The notes below the pieces were generated by a model. It ran no database searches. It saw only the letters and a list, made by a program, of their open reading frames with translations, and had not been told where the DNA came from. From positions 868,001-932,000 of the forward strand of contig CAVRDK010000001.1 in NCBI GenBank assembly GCA_963719855.1: a DNA stretch of 64,000 bases, given 5' to 3'. This stretch comes from CAIQPV01 sp963719855. Its GTDB lineage: Bacteria > Pseudomonadota > Gammaproteobacteria > Burkholderiales > Gallionellaceae. Shown in pieces: positions 35,159 through 44,004 of this stretch (positions are counted from its first letter, which is position 1; each line of letters opens with the position of its first letter). The translations under genes and the position numbers were made by a program.

Positions 35159-35383
35159 TCACGCAGCGACTAAATCCAGTCTCTTTTCGATGCGTTCCAT
35201 TCTTCCGTCCAGCCTGTCAGCCCGGCTATGGAGAATTGCAATATCGGTATGAATACTTCCTACGCTCATTTCTATGGAACCTAAGCGCAGCTTGATTTCC
35301 GAGATATCTGCTTTGATGTTTCCCAAGTCACCTCTTATTGCTCTCAAGTGCTCCAAGAGGATGTTTTCAACGTTCTCGCTCAT
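35159..35383 (-). CDS. Small coiled-coil protein
   Basis: 74 residues, almost wholly heptad-patterned: HLRAIRGDLGNIKADISEIK, RLGSIEMSVGSIHTDIAIL, RADRLDGRMERIEKRLDLV. The start at 35383 is chosen because GGAG lies 9 nt before it, inside the 57-bp block shared with the vapB-like gene. Small proteins of this type occur next to toxin-like genes; I cannot assign a function. Confidence 0.7.
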   Translation of the reverse strand: MSENVENILLEHLRAIRGDLGNIKADISEIKLRLGSIEMSVGSIHTDIAILHSRADRLDGRMERIEKRLDLVAA

Positions 35384-35389
35384 GTCGTG

Positions 35390-35446
35390 TACTCCTGAAT
35401 GATGGCTTAGATTAAATGATTCCCGTAGTTTTAGCAAACTTCATCG
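35390..35446 (-). promoter_or_regulatory. Shared promoter/RBS block, copy 2
   Basis: Identical over 57 bp to 33475-33531. It drives the coiled-coil gene here and the vapB-like operon there, so the two units may be co-regulated or derive from one duplicated leader. Confidence 0.6.
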
Positions 35447-35474
35447 GTCGGCACAGCCAACTTAATACCAAGCG

Positions 35475-35503
35475 AAAAAACGGGCACCCTGAGGTGCCCG
35501 TTT
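35475..35503 (-). terminator. Intrinsic terminator (porin 1)
   Basis: CGGGCACC/GGTGCCCG stem with CTGA loop and T-run on the minus strand, just after the porin stop at 35543. Probably the ancestral copy of the four related terminators. Confidence 0.82.
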
Positions 35504-35542
35504 AAGCTTCTTTTTGTTTCACGCCCTTGCGGACGCAAACAA

Positions 35543-36718
35543 TTAGAATGCGTGCTTCATACCGATCGAGAACACGGAAGGCGCAGAACCTGCACCGCTC
35601 GTGTTTGTAGCGTCTGTGTTGCTGTTTGAGTCCGCGTTGCCCAGTGTGTAACCAGCAGCAGAATCGTTTGTCAGCTTGGAGTACAACGCGTACACCGTGG
35701 TTTGCTTGCTGAAGTTGTGGTCGTAACCCAAGGAGAACTGCTTGACCCCGGTGTTAGCACCACTGTTAATATCGCCGGCAGCGGCGTAGGCGGCCTTGAC
35801 GATGTCATTCGAAGTCACGCTGAACTTGCCGCCCAGATACCAGGACGAACGGTCAAGACCATTTCCTAAAGGACCCGAACTGCCGTTCTTTTCGTAGACG
35901 GCATTGATTGTGAAGGCATCAAGAGCGTAACTTGCGCCGATTTTCGCGGCGGTGGTCTTGTCGTTTGTTAGGAAAGGGCCAACTCCGTTCAAACCAAAAC
36001 CGCCCGTGCCATTGCTACCAACGGTAATTTCCTGGTAAGCGGCGTTTACGTTGAGAGAACCCGCGCCGTAAAGTGCTGCCATAGACCATGCATCGCCCTT
36101 GGTGCCGCCGGCGTTAGGAAGTTCGGCGCCGAGAACGGTCGCCACGGCCAGTGTCAGCCCGCTGAATGACGGGGAGATATAGGCAATCGCATTGTTCACG
36201 CGGATGTCGCCGAAAGCCACGCCCATGCCGCTGGTGCCCATGATGCTGCGGTTGTCGGCGATGGTGTCAGCAAACACGTCCATGCCACGGGTCGCCATTT
36301 TGTAAGGCGTGTCATGAATACCGGCGATCAGGGTTCCCATGGTGCCGCTGCTCAGGCCGACGAAGGTGTCGCGGGAGTAAAGATTGGAACCGGTGGCATA
36401 AACGCCGCCAGGTGCAGTGTTGTTGGCGGAGCCATTGCCGCCCGTAACAGGCGAGGGCTCACCGCTATTGGCAAAGTTGATGCCTTCTTCCAACTGCCAG
36501 ACGGCGGTCAGGCCGTCGCCCAGAGCTTCAGAACCCTTGAAGCCAATTTTCGAGGCATTGCTCGACAGACCGTTGGCGCTGGCGCCATTGGCGGTATTGC
36601 CATTGTTCACCGCGTCAAAAGAAACGTTGGCTGCGCCGTAGATGGTTGTGCTATCAGCCATTGCAGATTGGGCTGAGAAAGCACCAACAATTGCCAAAGC
36701 GATTAGACTCTTTTTCAT
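35543..36718 (-). CDS. Gram-negative porin 1
   Basis: 391 residues. Signal peptide MKKSLIALAIVGAFSAQSAMA, then TTIYGAANVSFDAVNNG and a 16-strand style barrel ending in the outer-membrane C-terminal phenylalanine (SIGMKHAF). Betaproteobacterial trimeric porin family (Porin_4 type). Its sequence is distant from the three plus-strand porins that follow. Substrate preference cannot be told. Confidence 0.9.
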   Translation of the reverse strand: MKKSLIALAIVGAFSAQSAMADSTTIYGAANVSFDAVNNGNTANGASANGLSSNASKIGFKGSEALGDGLTAVWQLEEGINFANSGEPSPVTGGNGSANNTAPGGVYATGSNLYSRDTFVGLSSGTMGTLIAGIHDTPYKMATRGMDVFADTIADNRSIMGTSGMGVAFGDIRVNNAIAYISPSFSGLTLAVATVLGAELPNAGGTKGDAWSMAALYGAGSLNVNAAYQEITVGSNGTGGFGLNGVGPFLTNDKTTAAKIGASYALDAFTINAVYEKNGSSGPLGNGLDRSSWYLGGKFSVTSNDIVKAAYAAAGDINSGANTGVKQFSLGYDHNFSKQTTVYALYSKLTNDSAAGYTLGNADSNSNTDATNTSGAGSAPSVFSIGMKHAF

Positions 36719-37431
36719 TCTGTATTCTCCTAAATGGTTATTTTGAAACTACCCGAAAACCCTCTCCAGTTACGAACCCTGCGAGAAGTCAGGCGGCATT
36801 ATTACAGCGTGACGGAGTACAAAGCAAAACGGATGTTGTATTTTTGCAACAGCAAACAAACATGATGATGCGAAAGCCCGGTAGGGTGGGCACACTCCTG
36901 TGCCCACGCGGTTTTAAATCCTTGGCTAATCCGGTTCTTATTCCATTTCCAACTTCAATATGGAAATAATATCCGGTGGGAGCGGCTAAAAGTTTCACAG
37001 ACCAATACATCACTATTGAAGGAGAATTGGTGTTACATGGTAGTTGGCTGTCAATTTAATCAATTGGCGTAACCATTGAAATCGGGTAATGGCTGGATGC
37101 CAGGCTAATCGATTAATCCTTGATCCATCTCAAGGAATTAGAGCATGAATTGTTTTACCGTCCGGTTCGCCTGAATTAACGTGAAACATTTTTGAGATCC
37201 CTTTCACTGTGAGGCAAATTGATCAATGCAGTTAATGGCAGTTGATTGGGGGGAAATAACATCTGTTGCATAAATGACACATTCAGTATTAAATTTTTAT
37301 TAAGATCCGGTTATTGTTTTATTATTTAGCTAGATATACGCATCAGGTTCCTTTTAGGGGAATTCATTTGGCCGGTTTGTTACGGCCAACGTTTAGGAAA
37401 TTATTTTAATTACAATGGGGAGCGTTAACAA
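36719..37431. other. Divergent porin 1/porin 2 intergenic region
   Basis: Holds both promoters. GTGGGCACA/TGTGCCCAC at 36886-36907 is a perfect hairpin. A 31-bp element with ACCAAT/ATTGGT ends lies at 37001-37031 and recurs inverted at 38852-38882 with one mismatch. 37264-37431 is similar to the leader of porin 3 (38928-39086), sharing CGCATCAGGTTCC, GGCCGGTTTGTTACGGC and GAG.GTTAACAA before the ATG. No coding region is convincing. Confidence 0.6.
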
Positions 37432-38743
37432 ATGAAAATGAAAAAGTCTCTGCTGGCTATATTGGCGATGAGTTCGGTTGCAAGCGTGGCTCATGCCGAT
37501 ATCGATCTCTTTAATAACAATAATGCCAAGATACAGCTTTTCGGTGTTCTTGATGCGGCTACCGGTACTGTGCAGCATCAGTCGGGCGTAGATCCGCAGT
37601 TCTCCGCATCGGTTAACCCGTTTAGCGCAGTCAAGCTAACAGTACCTGGCAGTGCGTCCGGTTTGTTTAACGGCGGCATTTCCGACTCGCGCCTGGGCTT
37701 CAAAGGCGACATGGGTCTCGGCGAAGGCGCAGTGAAGGCATTCTTCGTTCTCGAAACAGGTTTCAATGTAACCACGATGAGGCTCAACAATGGCGCCGCC
37801 GCGCTGGCATCCAACGGCAAGCTCGCCGGACCTACTTTAATCTCAAACCCGGCCAATACCTCGCTGGATGGCCAATTGTTCAACCGCCAGGCAAATGTCG
37901 GGATTTCAGATGGCAATTTGGGCTCTGTTGCAGTGGGCCGCAACTACGCGCCGATCTTTGACATCGCAGTGGTATATGACCCCGTCCAGGACGCGCAACT
38001 GTTCTCGCCTCTGGGCTTCTCGGGCGGTATCGGTGGTGGTGGCGGCGTGTCCGAAGATACCCGTGTAGACAGGAGCGTGAAGTACACCAACAAGATCGGC
38101 GCGTTCAATTTTGGCGCGCTTGTCAAACAATCCACTTCTGTAGGAGATACGGATGCGAAGTCTGGTAGCGGACTTAACGTGGGGTATGATAATGGTACTT
38201 TTGGCGTCCAGGCAGCCTATGAGGCATTTGACGATGCGTTATTCGGCGGTGCCAGCACGACAGCTTATAACTCCGTTGCAGTTACGAATTATAACTCCAA
38301 GGCTTACATGCTTGCCGCCAAATACAAGATCAACGATGCGGCCACAGTGAAGATTGGCTATGAGACTTATACCCTCAGTCGCCCTTCTGATAACGCTCTT
38401 CTAGCTACAACCAACTATTACTCACAAGCCATTAGCGCTGTAACTAATTTTGCGGCTGGATAGGACTACCAATCTCGTATGGATTGGCGGAGACTATAAT
38501 TTCACCGAGAAATTCAACCTCGCTGCTGGTATCTATGATATGAGTCTTCAACAGTCTGCTGACTTGGGACAGAAAAGCGGTGATCAGCGTTACTATTCTT
38601 TGCTCGCCGACTACCATTTCACCAAGACCTTCGATGCCTACGGCGGCGTGATGTATAGCTCCTTCTCAGGCAATCAATATCCATCAACGACTTATTACAC
38701 ATCCAACAACATTACTGCGGTTGGCGTGCGCTTCAAGTTCTAA
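37432..38743 (+). pseudogene. Gram-negative porin 2, frameshifted
   Basis: Signal peptide MKMKKSLLAILAMSSVASVAHA, barrel repeats, then the frame ends at 38463 after NFAAG. The missing C-terminal third (LVWIGGDYNFTEKFNLAAG to ITAVGVRFKF) continues in another frame to 38743. The shift lies near 38455-38465 and there is no homopolymer there. Porins 3 and 4 read through the matching point (GGDYNF, GGDYKF), so one indel has broken this gene or a sequencing error is present. A perfect terminator follows. Confidence 0.82.
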
Positions 38744-38778
38744 TTCCTCGCTGACCTGGCCAGTTAGTGTCTGAAATA

Positions 38779-38810
38779 AAAACCCACTGTGGAAACGCAG
38801 TGGGTTTTTT
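38779..38810 (+). terminator. Intrinsic terminator of porin 2
   Basis: AACCCACTG pairs with CAGTGGGTT around TGGAAACG, followed by a T-run. The same structure and upstream words recur after porin 3. Confidence 0.88.
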
Positions 38811-39086
38811 ATGTGTCGTCTTAAACAAATCGCAAGATAAACTAGCGTAATACCAATTCTCCTTCAACAGTGATGTATTGGTGGGAGCGGCCTCCCATCG
38901 GCTTCCATCTTTCCATCTGTCGCATAAATAACGCATCCAATATTAATTTTTTATTACTCCCCGGTTATTTTTTTATTTTATGACATATTGCGCATCAGGT
39001 TCCTCTACGGGGAATTTATTTTGTTGGCCGGTTTGTTACGGCTGATGTCAGGAAATTTTTTAATTATGATTAGGGAGAGTTAACAA

Positions 39087-40421
39087 ATGGAAATGAAAAA
39101 ATCGCTATTGGTTCTTGCAGTTCTCGGCACTTTTGCAGGCGCAGCTCATGCTGAAGATAGTCTTCTTACTCTTCGCACTGAAAATTATGCGGTATCTTTA
39201 TATGGGGTGTTGGATGCTGCTGTTGCATCGCAAAATAAATCCTTAAGCATTGCACCTTCGTTGCCTAACCAGATTTATCCGTACCAAGCTACTTTAAATA
39301 GTGGCGTAAAAGGTTCAACCAACTCGGTAACAGGGTTGATCAACGGCGGTTTGTCTGACTCCCGTTTTGGTATTAAGGGGGAAGTGAACATAGATAAAGA
39401 GGTTAAAGCAATTTTTAATCTGGAGTCTGGTTTTGATGTCACCAGTGGTCAATTAAATAATGCTGCTGCATCCCTTGCGGCAAACCCAACCACAGGCTAC
39501 ACAACAGTCAATGCGGATTCTTCAGTTAATGGGCAAATATTTAACCGCGCAGCTTGGATTGGCTTAAGTGACTCAACCATGGGCGCACTTACCCTTGGTA
39601 AACAAAATAACCCGATGAAGGATGTGTTTGCTGCTTATGATCCGGTTAAGTCTGACACCTTCTCGCCATTTGGTGAAAGTGGTGCTGTTGGCGGCGGCGG
39701 CGGCATTTCCGAAGAAGCTCGCATGGAGGAAAGCGTCAAGTATGAAAATACCATCAATGGCGTTAAACTGGCTGCGGCATATCAGTTTGGTAATGGCTCA
39801 GGCAACACTAGCAATTCATCACAGGGTACGACTGGTTATGCCTTAAGACTGGGCTATGAAAATGACACCTTCGGTGTGCAAGCCGTTTATAACAGCTTCA
39901 AGGACGCACTCAAAGCGACTAATTCAGCCACACTGGGCGACATTGCGCTTAAATCATATGACACTGACGCATACTTGCTGACTGGAAAATACAAAGTCAC
40001 GCCGGATGCCACATTAGCGGCTGGTTATGAGCATTTTACTCTGAAAGCCCCGTCTGATGCTGTTACAGTATCATCAATGTGGGGGTATACCGTGAGTGGA
40101 GTCACTCAAGGATTCGCCGTTGGGAGCGGGAATTCACAAAGTACAAATATTTACTTTTTAGGCGGTGACTATAACTTCACACCTAAATTGAATTTGTCTG
40201 TCGGATATTATGATACCAAAAATAACGATGCTTCTAATGCACCGGGAACATCGAACTCTTCCGTAGAGACTTATTCTGCCGTATTGGATTATAAGATGTT
40301 TAAAATGGTTGATGTTTACGCGGCTCTGACTACCAATAACTTTGGTGGAGCTGCATATCCCTCAGCTACCTATAACACTTCAGTTACAGCCTATGCCGTC
40401 GGTGCCCGCCTCAAGTTCTAA
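39087..40421 (+). CDS. Gram-negative porin 3
   Basis: 444 residues. Signal peptide MEMKKSLLVLAVLGTFAGAAHA, start of the barrel SLYGVLDAAVASQNK, GGLSDSRFGIKGE (a porin signature also in porins 2 and 4), loop-3-like GAVGGGGGISEEAR, and C-terminal AVGARLKF. Paralogue of porin 2 with duplicated leader and terminator. Codon use is more A/T-rich than in the core genes. Confidence 0.9.
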   Translation: MEMKKSLLVLAVLGTFAGAAHAEDSLLTLRTENYAVSLYGVLDAAVASQNKSLSIAPSLPNQIYPYQATLNSGVKGSTNSVTGLINGGLSDSRFGIKGEVNIDKEVKAIFNLESGFDVTSGQLNNAAASLAANPTTGYTTVNADSSVNGQIFNRAAWIGLSDSTMGALTLGKQNNPMKDVFAAYDPVKSDTFSPFGESGAVGGGGGISEEARMEESVKYENTINGVKLAAAYQFGNGSGNTSNSSQGTTGYALRLGYENDTFGVQAVYNSFKDALKATNSATLGDIALKSYDTDAYLLTGKYKVTPDATLAAGYEHFTLKAPSDAVTVSSMWGYTVSGVTQGFAVGSGNSQSTNIYFLGGDYNFTPKLNLSVGYYDTKNNDASNAPGTSNSSVETYSAVLDYKMFKMVDVYAALTTNNFGGAAYPSATYNTSVTAYAVGARLKF

Positions 40422-40459
40422 TCTCATGCTGGCCTGGCCAGTTAGTGTTTGAAATAAAA

Positions 40460-40488
40460 ACCCACTGTGGAAACGCAGTGGTTTTTTT
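40460..40488 (+). terminator. Intrinsic terminator of porin 3
   Basis: CCACTG/CAGTGG stem around TGGAAACG followed by seven T. Near-copy of the porin 2 terminator. It is convergent with modE. Confidence 0.87.
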
Positions 40489-40507
40489 ATGTGATCAGGA
40501 AAAACAA

Positions 40508-41314
40508 TCAGGCGTTGACCGCCAAAATGATGTGCGATGCTTTAATCAGGGCACAGGCTTTCACCCCTACCTTGAGTCCCAAGGTTTGGATGCTATCGTT
40601 TGTCACGATGGCCGTCACGGTCTTGCCGCCAGCCAGCTCGATGATGACTTCGCCATTCACCGCCCCTTCCTGGCAACGCACCACCGTACCGCACAATTCA
40701 TTGCGTGCACTGGTTTTGCAATCCTCGGATGTGGTCAGAATCACCCACGGCGCTTTGATCAGCGCATAGACTTCGCTACCGACCTCCAGCTTGAGATGTT
40801 CCACGCTCTCGTTGGTGATCACGGCGACCAAGGTGTCACCTCCGCCGATTTCCATAAGCACTTCGGAATTGACCGCTCCCAATTTCACGCTTTTTACCTT
40901 ACCAAAAAACTGATTGCGCGCACTTGTCTTCATGTCATACCTCCTTATCAAATGGTAATATTCATCAAAGTTATCAAGGGTGCTTCCCAGCGATTTAAGT
41001 ATCTGCTCACGTTCCTGTTCGATCCTCCTATACGCACCCACCACCCGGCGGCCATACGTAGTAAGAGTTGTCCCCCCTCCTTTTTGTCCACCGGCCTTGC
41101 GCTCCACCAGTGGTTGTTCGGAAAGATTGTTGATCGAATCTACCGCCTCCCATGCCGTCTTGTAGCTTATCCCCATGGCATTTGCCGCAGAGGAAATGGA
41201 ACCCGTCGCATCAATACGTTCCAGCAGTTCGAGGTGATCCCAGCGTCGCCCTCTGGCAATTCTCAATTTAGGTAAAAGCGTTGTTGTTTCATTTGGTTCC
41301 ATCAATTCGGTCAT
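40508..41314 (-). CDS. modE: Molybdate-responsive regulator ModE
   Basis: 268 residues. N-terminal LysR-like winged helix (WDHLELLERIDATGSISSAA, MGISYKTAWEAVDSINNL) and two tandem Mop/TOBE molybdate-binding domains (about 129-197 and 201-268), each beginning KTSARN. When bound to molybdate it usually represses molybdate transport and activates molybdoenzyme genes. No mod transporter is in the window. It sits between porins 3 and 4, suggesting but not proving control of an adjacent porin. Confidence 0.92.
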   Translation of the reverse strand: MTELMEPNETTTLLPKLRIARGRRWDHLELLERIDATGSISSAANAMGISYKTAWEAVDSINNLSEQPLVERKAGGQKGGGTTLTTYGRRVVGAYRRIEQEREQILKSLGSTLDNFDEYYHLIRRYDMKTSARNQFFGKVKSVKLGAVNSEVLMEIGGGDTLVAVITNESVEHLKLEVGSEVYALIKAPWVILTTSEDCKTSARNELCGTVVRCQEGAVNGEVIIELAGGKTVTAIVTNDSIQTLGLKVGVKACALIKASHIILAVNA

Positions 41315-41367
41315 ATCCGCCTCCTTGTCGTTAAGACTTTATACACATAACGCCTTGACATGCCAAG

Positions 41368-41419
41368 CGCTATATCTTAAATTACACAACGATTGCGTTA
41401 TGTTATTTATTACATATAG
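41368..41419. promoter_or_regulatory. Candidate ModE boxes upstream of modE
   Basis: CGCTATAT at 41368-41375 faces TACACAACG at 41383-41391. CGTTATGT at 41396-41403 faces ACATATAG at 41412-41419. Both resemble the known ModE operator, CGnTATAT with an inverted half about 6-8 bp away. They lie just before modE, fitting autoregulation. This is resemblance only. Confidence 0.35.
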
Positions 41420-41449
41420 TTTACCAGCATAAATTTTAATTCAGCAACA

Positions 41450-41615
41450 TCATTCCCTCCCCCTTGTAGAGGGAGGGCTAGGGATAACCAATGACTTGCT
41501 GCGGTTTTTGCAGCTTAGTCAGATGGCTAGTAGTTCCATCAGGGGGTAGAAACTAAGCATGCACACAATCGAAATTTCTACCCCCATCCCAACCTTCCCC
41601 CTGCAAGGAGGAAGG
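41450..41615. repeat. Large palindromic repeat with inserted hairpin element, copy 2
   Basis: Left arm CCCTCCCCCTTG to GAGGGCTAGGG is interrupted at 41486-41541 by a variable-stem hairpin (TGACT/AGTCA; GCTGC/GCAGC). It then continues GGGGGTAGAAA to the right arm TTTCTACCCCCATCC, CCTTCCCCCTGCAAGG. The uninterrupted form is at 20550-20650. Confidence 0.78.
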
Positions 41616-41618
41616 AGT

Positions 41619-41648
41619 AAAAGCCCCCGGCTTTGCCGGGGGTAATTT
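41619..41648. terminator. Hairpin before porin 4
   Basis: CCCCCGGC and GCCGGGGG form a perfect stem with a short TTT loop at about 41623-41641, followed by TAATTT. It could end transcripts entering from either side, or be part of a REP-type repeat. Confidence 0.5.
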
Positions 41649-41713
41649 AACTTGCGTGAGAGAACTGAAATTCTAACATCAACGTACAACAACTTTAATT
41701 AAGGAAATCAAAA

Positions 41714-43054
41714 ATGTATCTTATTGGGAAGCGGAAAGCATTAGCGGTGGGTGTAGCAGCCGTATTAGCATCGTTGTCGCAGTTAGCACAGGCGGATATT
41801 GGATTTAGCAAAGACGGTTTAAGCCTGGAGGTATATGGCGTTTTGGATGCGGGTGTCGGCTCGCTTGAGCATTCGTATGGTGGTAGCTCTGTTTTTGCAT
41901 CGACAGTCAACCCATATAATTTAAATAGTTCACCCAGTAGCTTCAACGGTATTTATTCTGGCGGTATATCCATGTCGCGCTGGGGCGTTAAAGGAGAGGC
42001 CGACCTGGGCAATGGCATGAAGGCGTTCTTCAAATTAGAGTCCGCCATTGATGTTAATTCATTTAGAACCAGCAATAACGGTCAGTCAGTTTATAATGAT
42101 CTAGCTGTAAATGGTGGCCTTAAAACAGCCAATGGCGCCAGTGCAATCGATGGTCAGCTTTTCTCACGCGCGGCTTATGCTGGTTTGTCAGATGCCAAGT
42201 TGGGTTCTCTAGAGGCTGGTCGCACAACGAACTTTTCCCTGGATCAAACAGCAGAATATGATCCAGTTCAAAATGCCTTATTATTTTCTCCACTTGGTTT
42301 TTCCGGCGGCATTGGTGGTGGATTAGGCGCAACAGAAAATACTCGCCTTGATAACAGTATTAAATACGAAAATAAAATTGCTGGCGTGGATTTTGGTTTG
42401 CAATATAAATTCGCGGGCAACCAGACTAATCAGGAAGCGGAATCAGCTTATGTAGCAATGCTGGGTTATAGCAATGGCCCATTAAGCCTCAAGGGAACGG
42501 TTTCGCAAACCCGTAACACGGTTGCGTGGGCAACACAATATTCCAACGTGGTTGCACCGAATAGCTATTTACAAATTGAGAATACCTCGGGTTACATGCT
42601 CAGTGCCAAGTATCAGATAAACGCTGATGCCACGGTAAAAGCAGGTTACGAACATTCAGCAATTACTGCGCCATCCAATACAAACCTGACTAGTATCAAG
42701 AGTTACTATGGCTTAACCTTAGCAAGTATCGCTCACAATGTAACTGTGGGTGGAGCAAATCCTGAGCAGGATTTCGGAACATTCTGGGTCGGCGGTGATT
42801 ATAAGTTTACTCCAGCGTTTGATTTAGCCGTTGGTTATTACAATATTGACACCAGTAACAACCCGGATGCGGGCAAAAATTATCTTGCAAATGCCTATTC
42901 TATTTTAGCGGATTACACTTGGAACAAATACTTTGATACCTATGCGGGGGTTATGTTGATGAAATACAGCGGCGAAGGGTTAACCAAAAACACACCAACC
43001 ATAGCTTATTCCAGCAATGCCATGTACGGTGTTGGTCTGCGTTTCAAGTTCTAA
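41714..43054 (+). CDS. Gram-negative porin 4
   Basis: 446 residues. Signal peptide ALAVGVAAVLASLSQLAQA, LEVYGVLDAGVGSLEHSYGG, GGISMSRWGVKGEADLG, loop region FSGGIGGGLGATENTR, and C-terminal YGVGLRFKF. Clearly in the same subfamily as porins 2 and 3, but with a different signal peptide and leader. Its codons are A/T-richer than the housekeeping genes. Confidence 0.9.
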   Translation: MYLIGKRKALAVGVAAVLASLSQLAQADIGFSKDGLSLEVYGVLDAGVGSLEHSYGGSSVFASTVNPYNLNSSPSSFNGIYSGGISMSRWGVKGEADLGNGMKAFFKLESAIDVNSFRTSNNGQSVYNDLAVNGGLKTANGASAIDGQLFSRAAYAGLSDAKLGSLEAGRTTNFSLDQTAEYDPVQNALLFSPLGFSGGIGGGLGATENTRLDNSIKYENKIAGVDFGLQYKFAGNQTNQEAESAYVAMLGYSNGPLSLKGTVSQTRNTVAWATQYSNVVAPNSYLQIENTSGYMLSAKYQINADATVKAGYEHSAITAPSNTNLTSIKSYYGLTLASIAHNVTVGGANPEQDFGTFWVGGDYKFTPAFDLAVGYYNIDTSNNPDAGKNYLANAYSILADYTWNKYFDTYAGVMLMKYSGEGLTKNTPTIAYSSNAMYGVGLRFKF

Positions 43055-43092
43055 TCTCTCGCTAGCCTAGCCAGTTAGTATCTGGATACAGT

Positions 43093-43126
43093 AATCCCAC
43101 TATGGAGAGGATACAGTGGGATTTTT
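43093..43126 (+). terminator. Intrinsic terminator of porin 4
   Basis: AATCCCACT pairs with AGTGGGATT around a TATGGAGAGGATAC loop with a T-run after. It corresponds to the terminators of porins 2 and 3. Confidence 0.8.
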
Positions 43127-43175
43127 ATGTGTGGAGATTAATATTTTTGGGCTAGGTTCCCTATACTGTTGGCGG

Positions 43176-43622
43176 TCATTTTCCGCGAATTAACAGCACC
43201 GGTTTTGTGGCGACGCGCGCCACACCCTCGGCGACGCTGCCAAGGAACAGATGGCTCAACCCCCTGCGTCCATGCGTGCAGATCACTATAAGGTCTGCGG
43301 GCCAAGCCTCGGCGTCTGCCACGATCATTTCCGGAATGCGGTGGCCCAGAGTGTCGATGACGATCAAATGGGTTTCGACTGTTATCCCGGCTTCGCGCGC
43401 GACAGCCGATGCCTTGTGGAGAATTCCTTCGCCGTGCTTGGTCATGGCATCTGAAATATCAGATGAATCAGGAAACTCGGCGCCCAGGTTGATGTTTACG
43501 ATATCGACTGCATGCACGATACGCAGTTGTGCCTGGAGTTCCTTGGCCAGCTTGATTGCTTCCTGCAAGGCCAACTCCGCAGTGTGGCTGCCATCTACTG
43601 CCACTAAGATACGTTTGAACAT
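43176..43622 (-). CDS. Universal stress protein (UspA family)
   Basis: 148 residues. KRILVAVDGSHTAELALQEA at the start, and the nucleotide-binding THGRRGLSHLFLGSVAEGVA near the end with GG spacing typical of ATP-binding Usps. Cytosolic stress-associated protein. Monocistronic, with GGAGG before the start and repeats upstream. Confidence 0.92.
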   Translation of the reverse strand: MFKRILVAVDGSHTAELALQEAIKLAKELQAQLRIVHAVDIVNINLGAEFPDSSDISDAMTKHGEGILHKASAVAREAGITVETHLIVIDTLGHRIPEMIVADAEAWPADLIVICTHGRRGLSHLFLGSVAEGVARVATKPVLLIRGK

Positions 43623-44004
43623 TGTGCCTCCTTAAAATCAAATAATCCATTAGCTCAGATATCCCCTCCCCCTTGCAGTCCGTCAAACGTTTGGCCGGGC
43701 ACCCGGAGGAGGGCTAGGGATAACCAATGACTTGCTGCGGTTTTTGCAGCTTAGTCAGATGGCTAGTAGTTCCATCAGGGGGTAGAAACGCGGCATTCCA
43801 ACTGCTCTACCCCCATCCTAACCTTCCCCCTGCAAGGGGGAAGGCAAAGCCAGTTCTAATGAACAATCCGGGTTAAAACCAAAGTTTCCGGGTTGAGAAA
43901 GGCGGCAATAATTTCATCCATCGCCGCAGGTTCATCGACGTCGCCTCGGATTAGCTAATAGTCGAGTGTACCGTAAATGCGCAAAGCAACGTCAACAACA
44001 ATCG
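43623..44004. repeat. Large palindromic repeat with inserted hairpin element, copy 3
   Basis: 43660-43848 is the same composite as 41450-41615. The left arm CCCCTCCCCCTTGCAG is followed by an extra unrelated piece (TCCGTCAAACG onward). Then comes GGCTAGGG, the hairpin at 43721-43779 and GGGGGTAGAAA, and the right arm TACCCCCATCC to CCTGCAAGGGGG. The remaining 150 bp up to the efflux gene hold nothing I can name. Confidence 0.72.

Noticed and set aside
36789..37013. Minus-strand frame in the porin gap
   Set aside because: Composed of repeat sequence and intergenic DNA; no supporting start signal.
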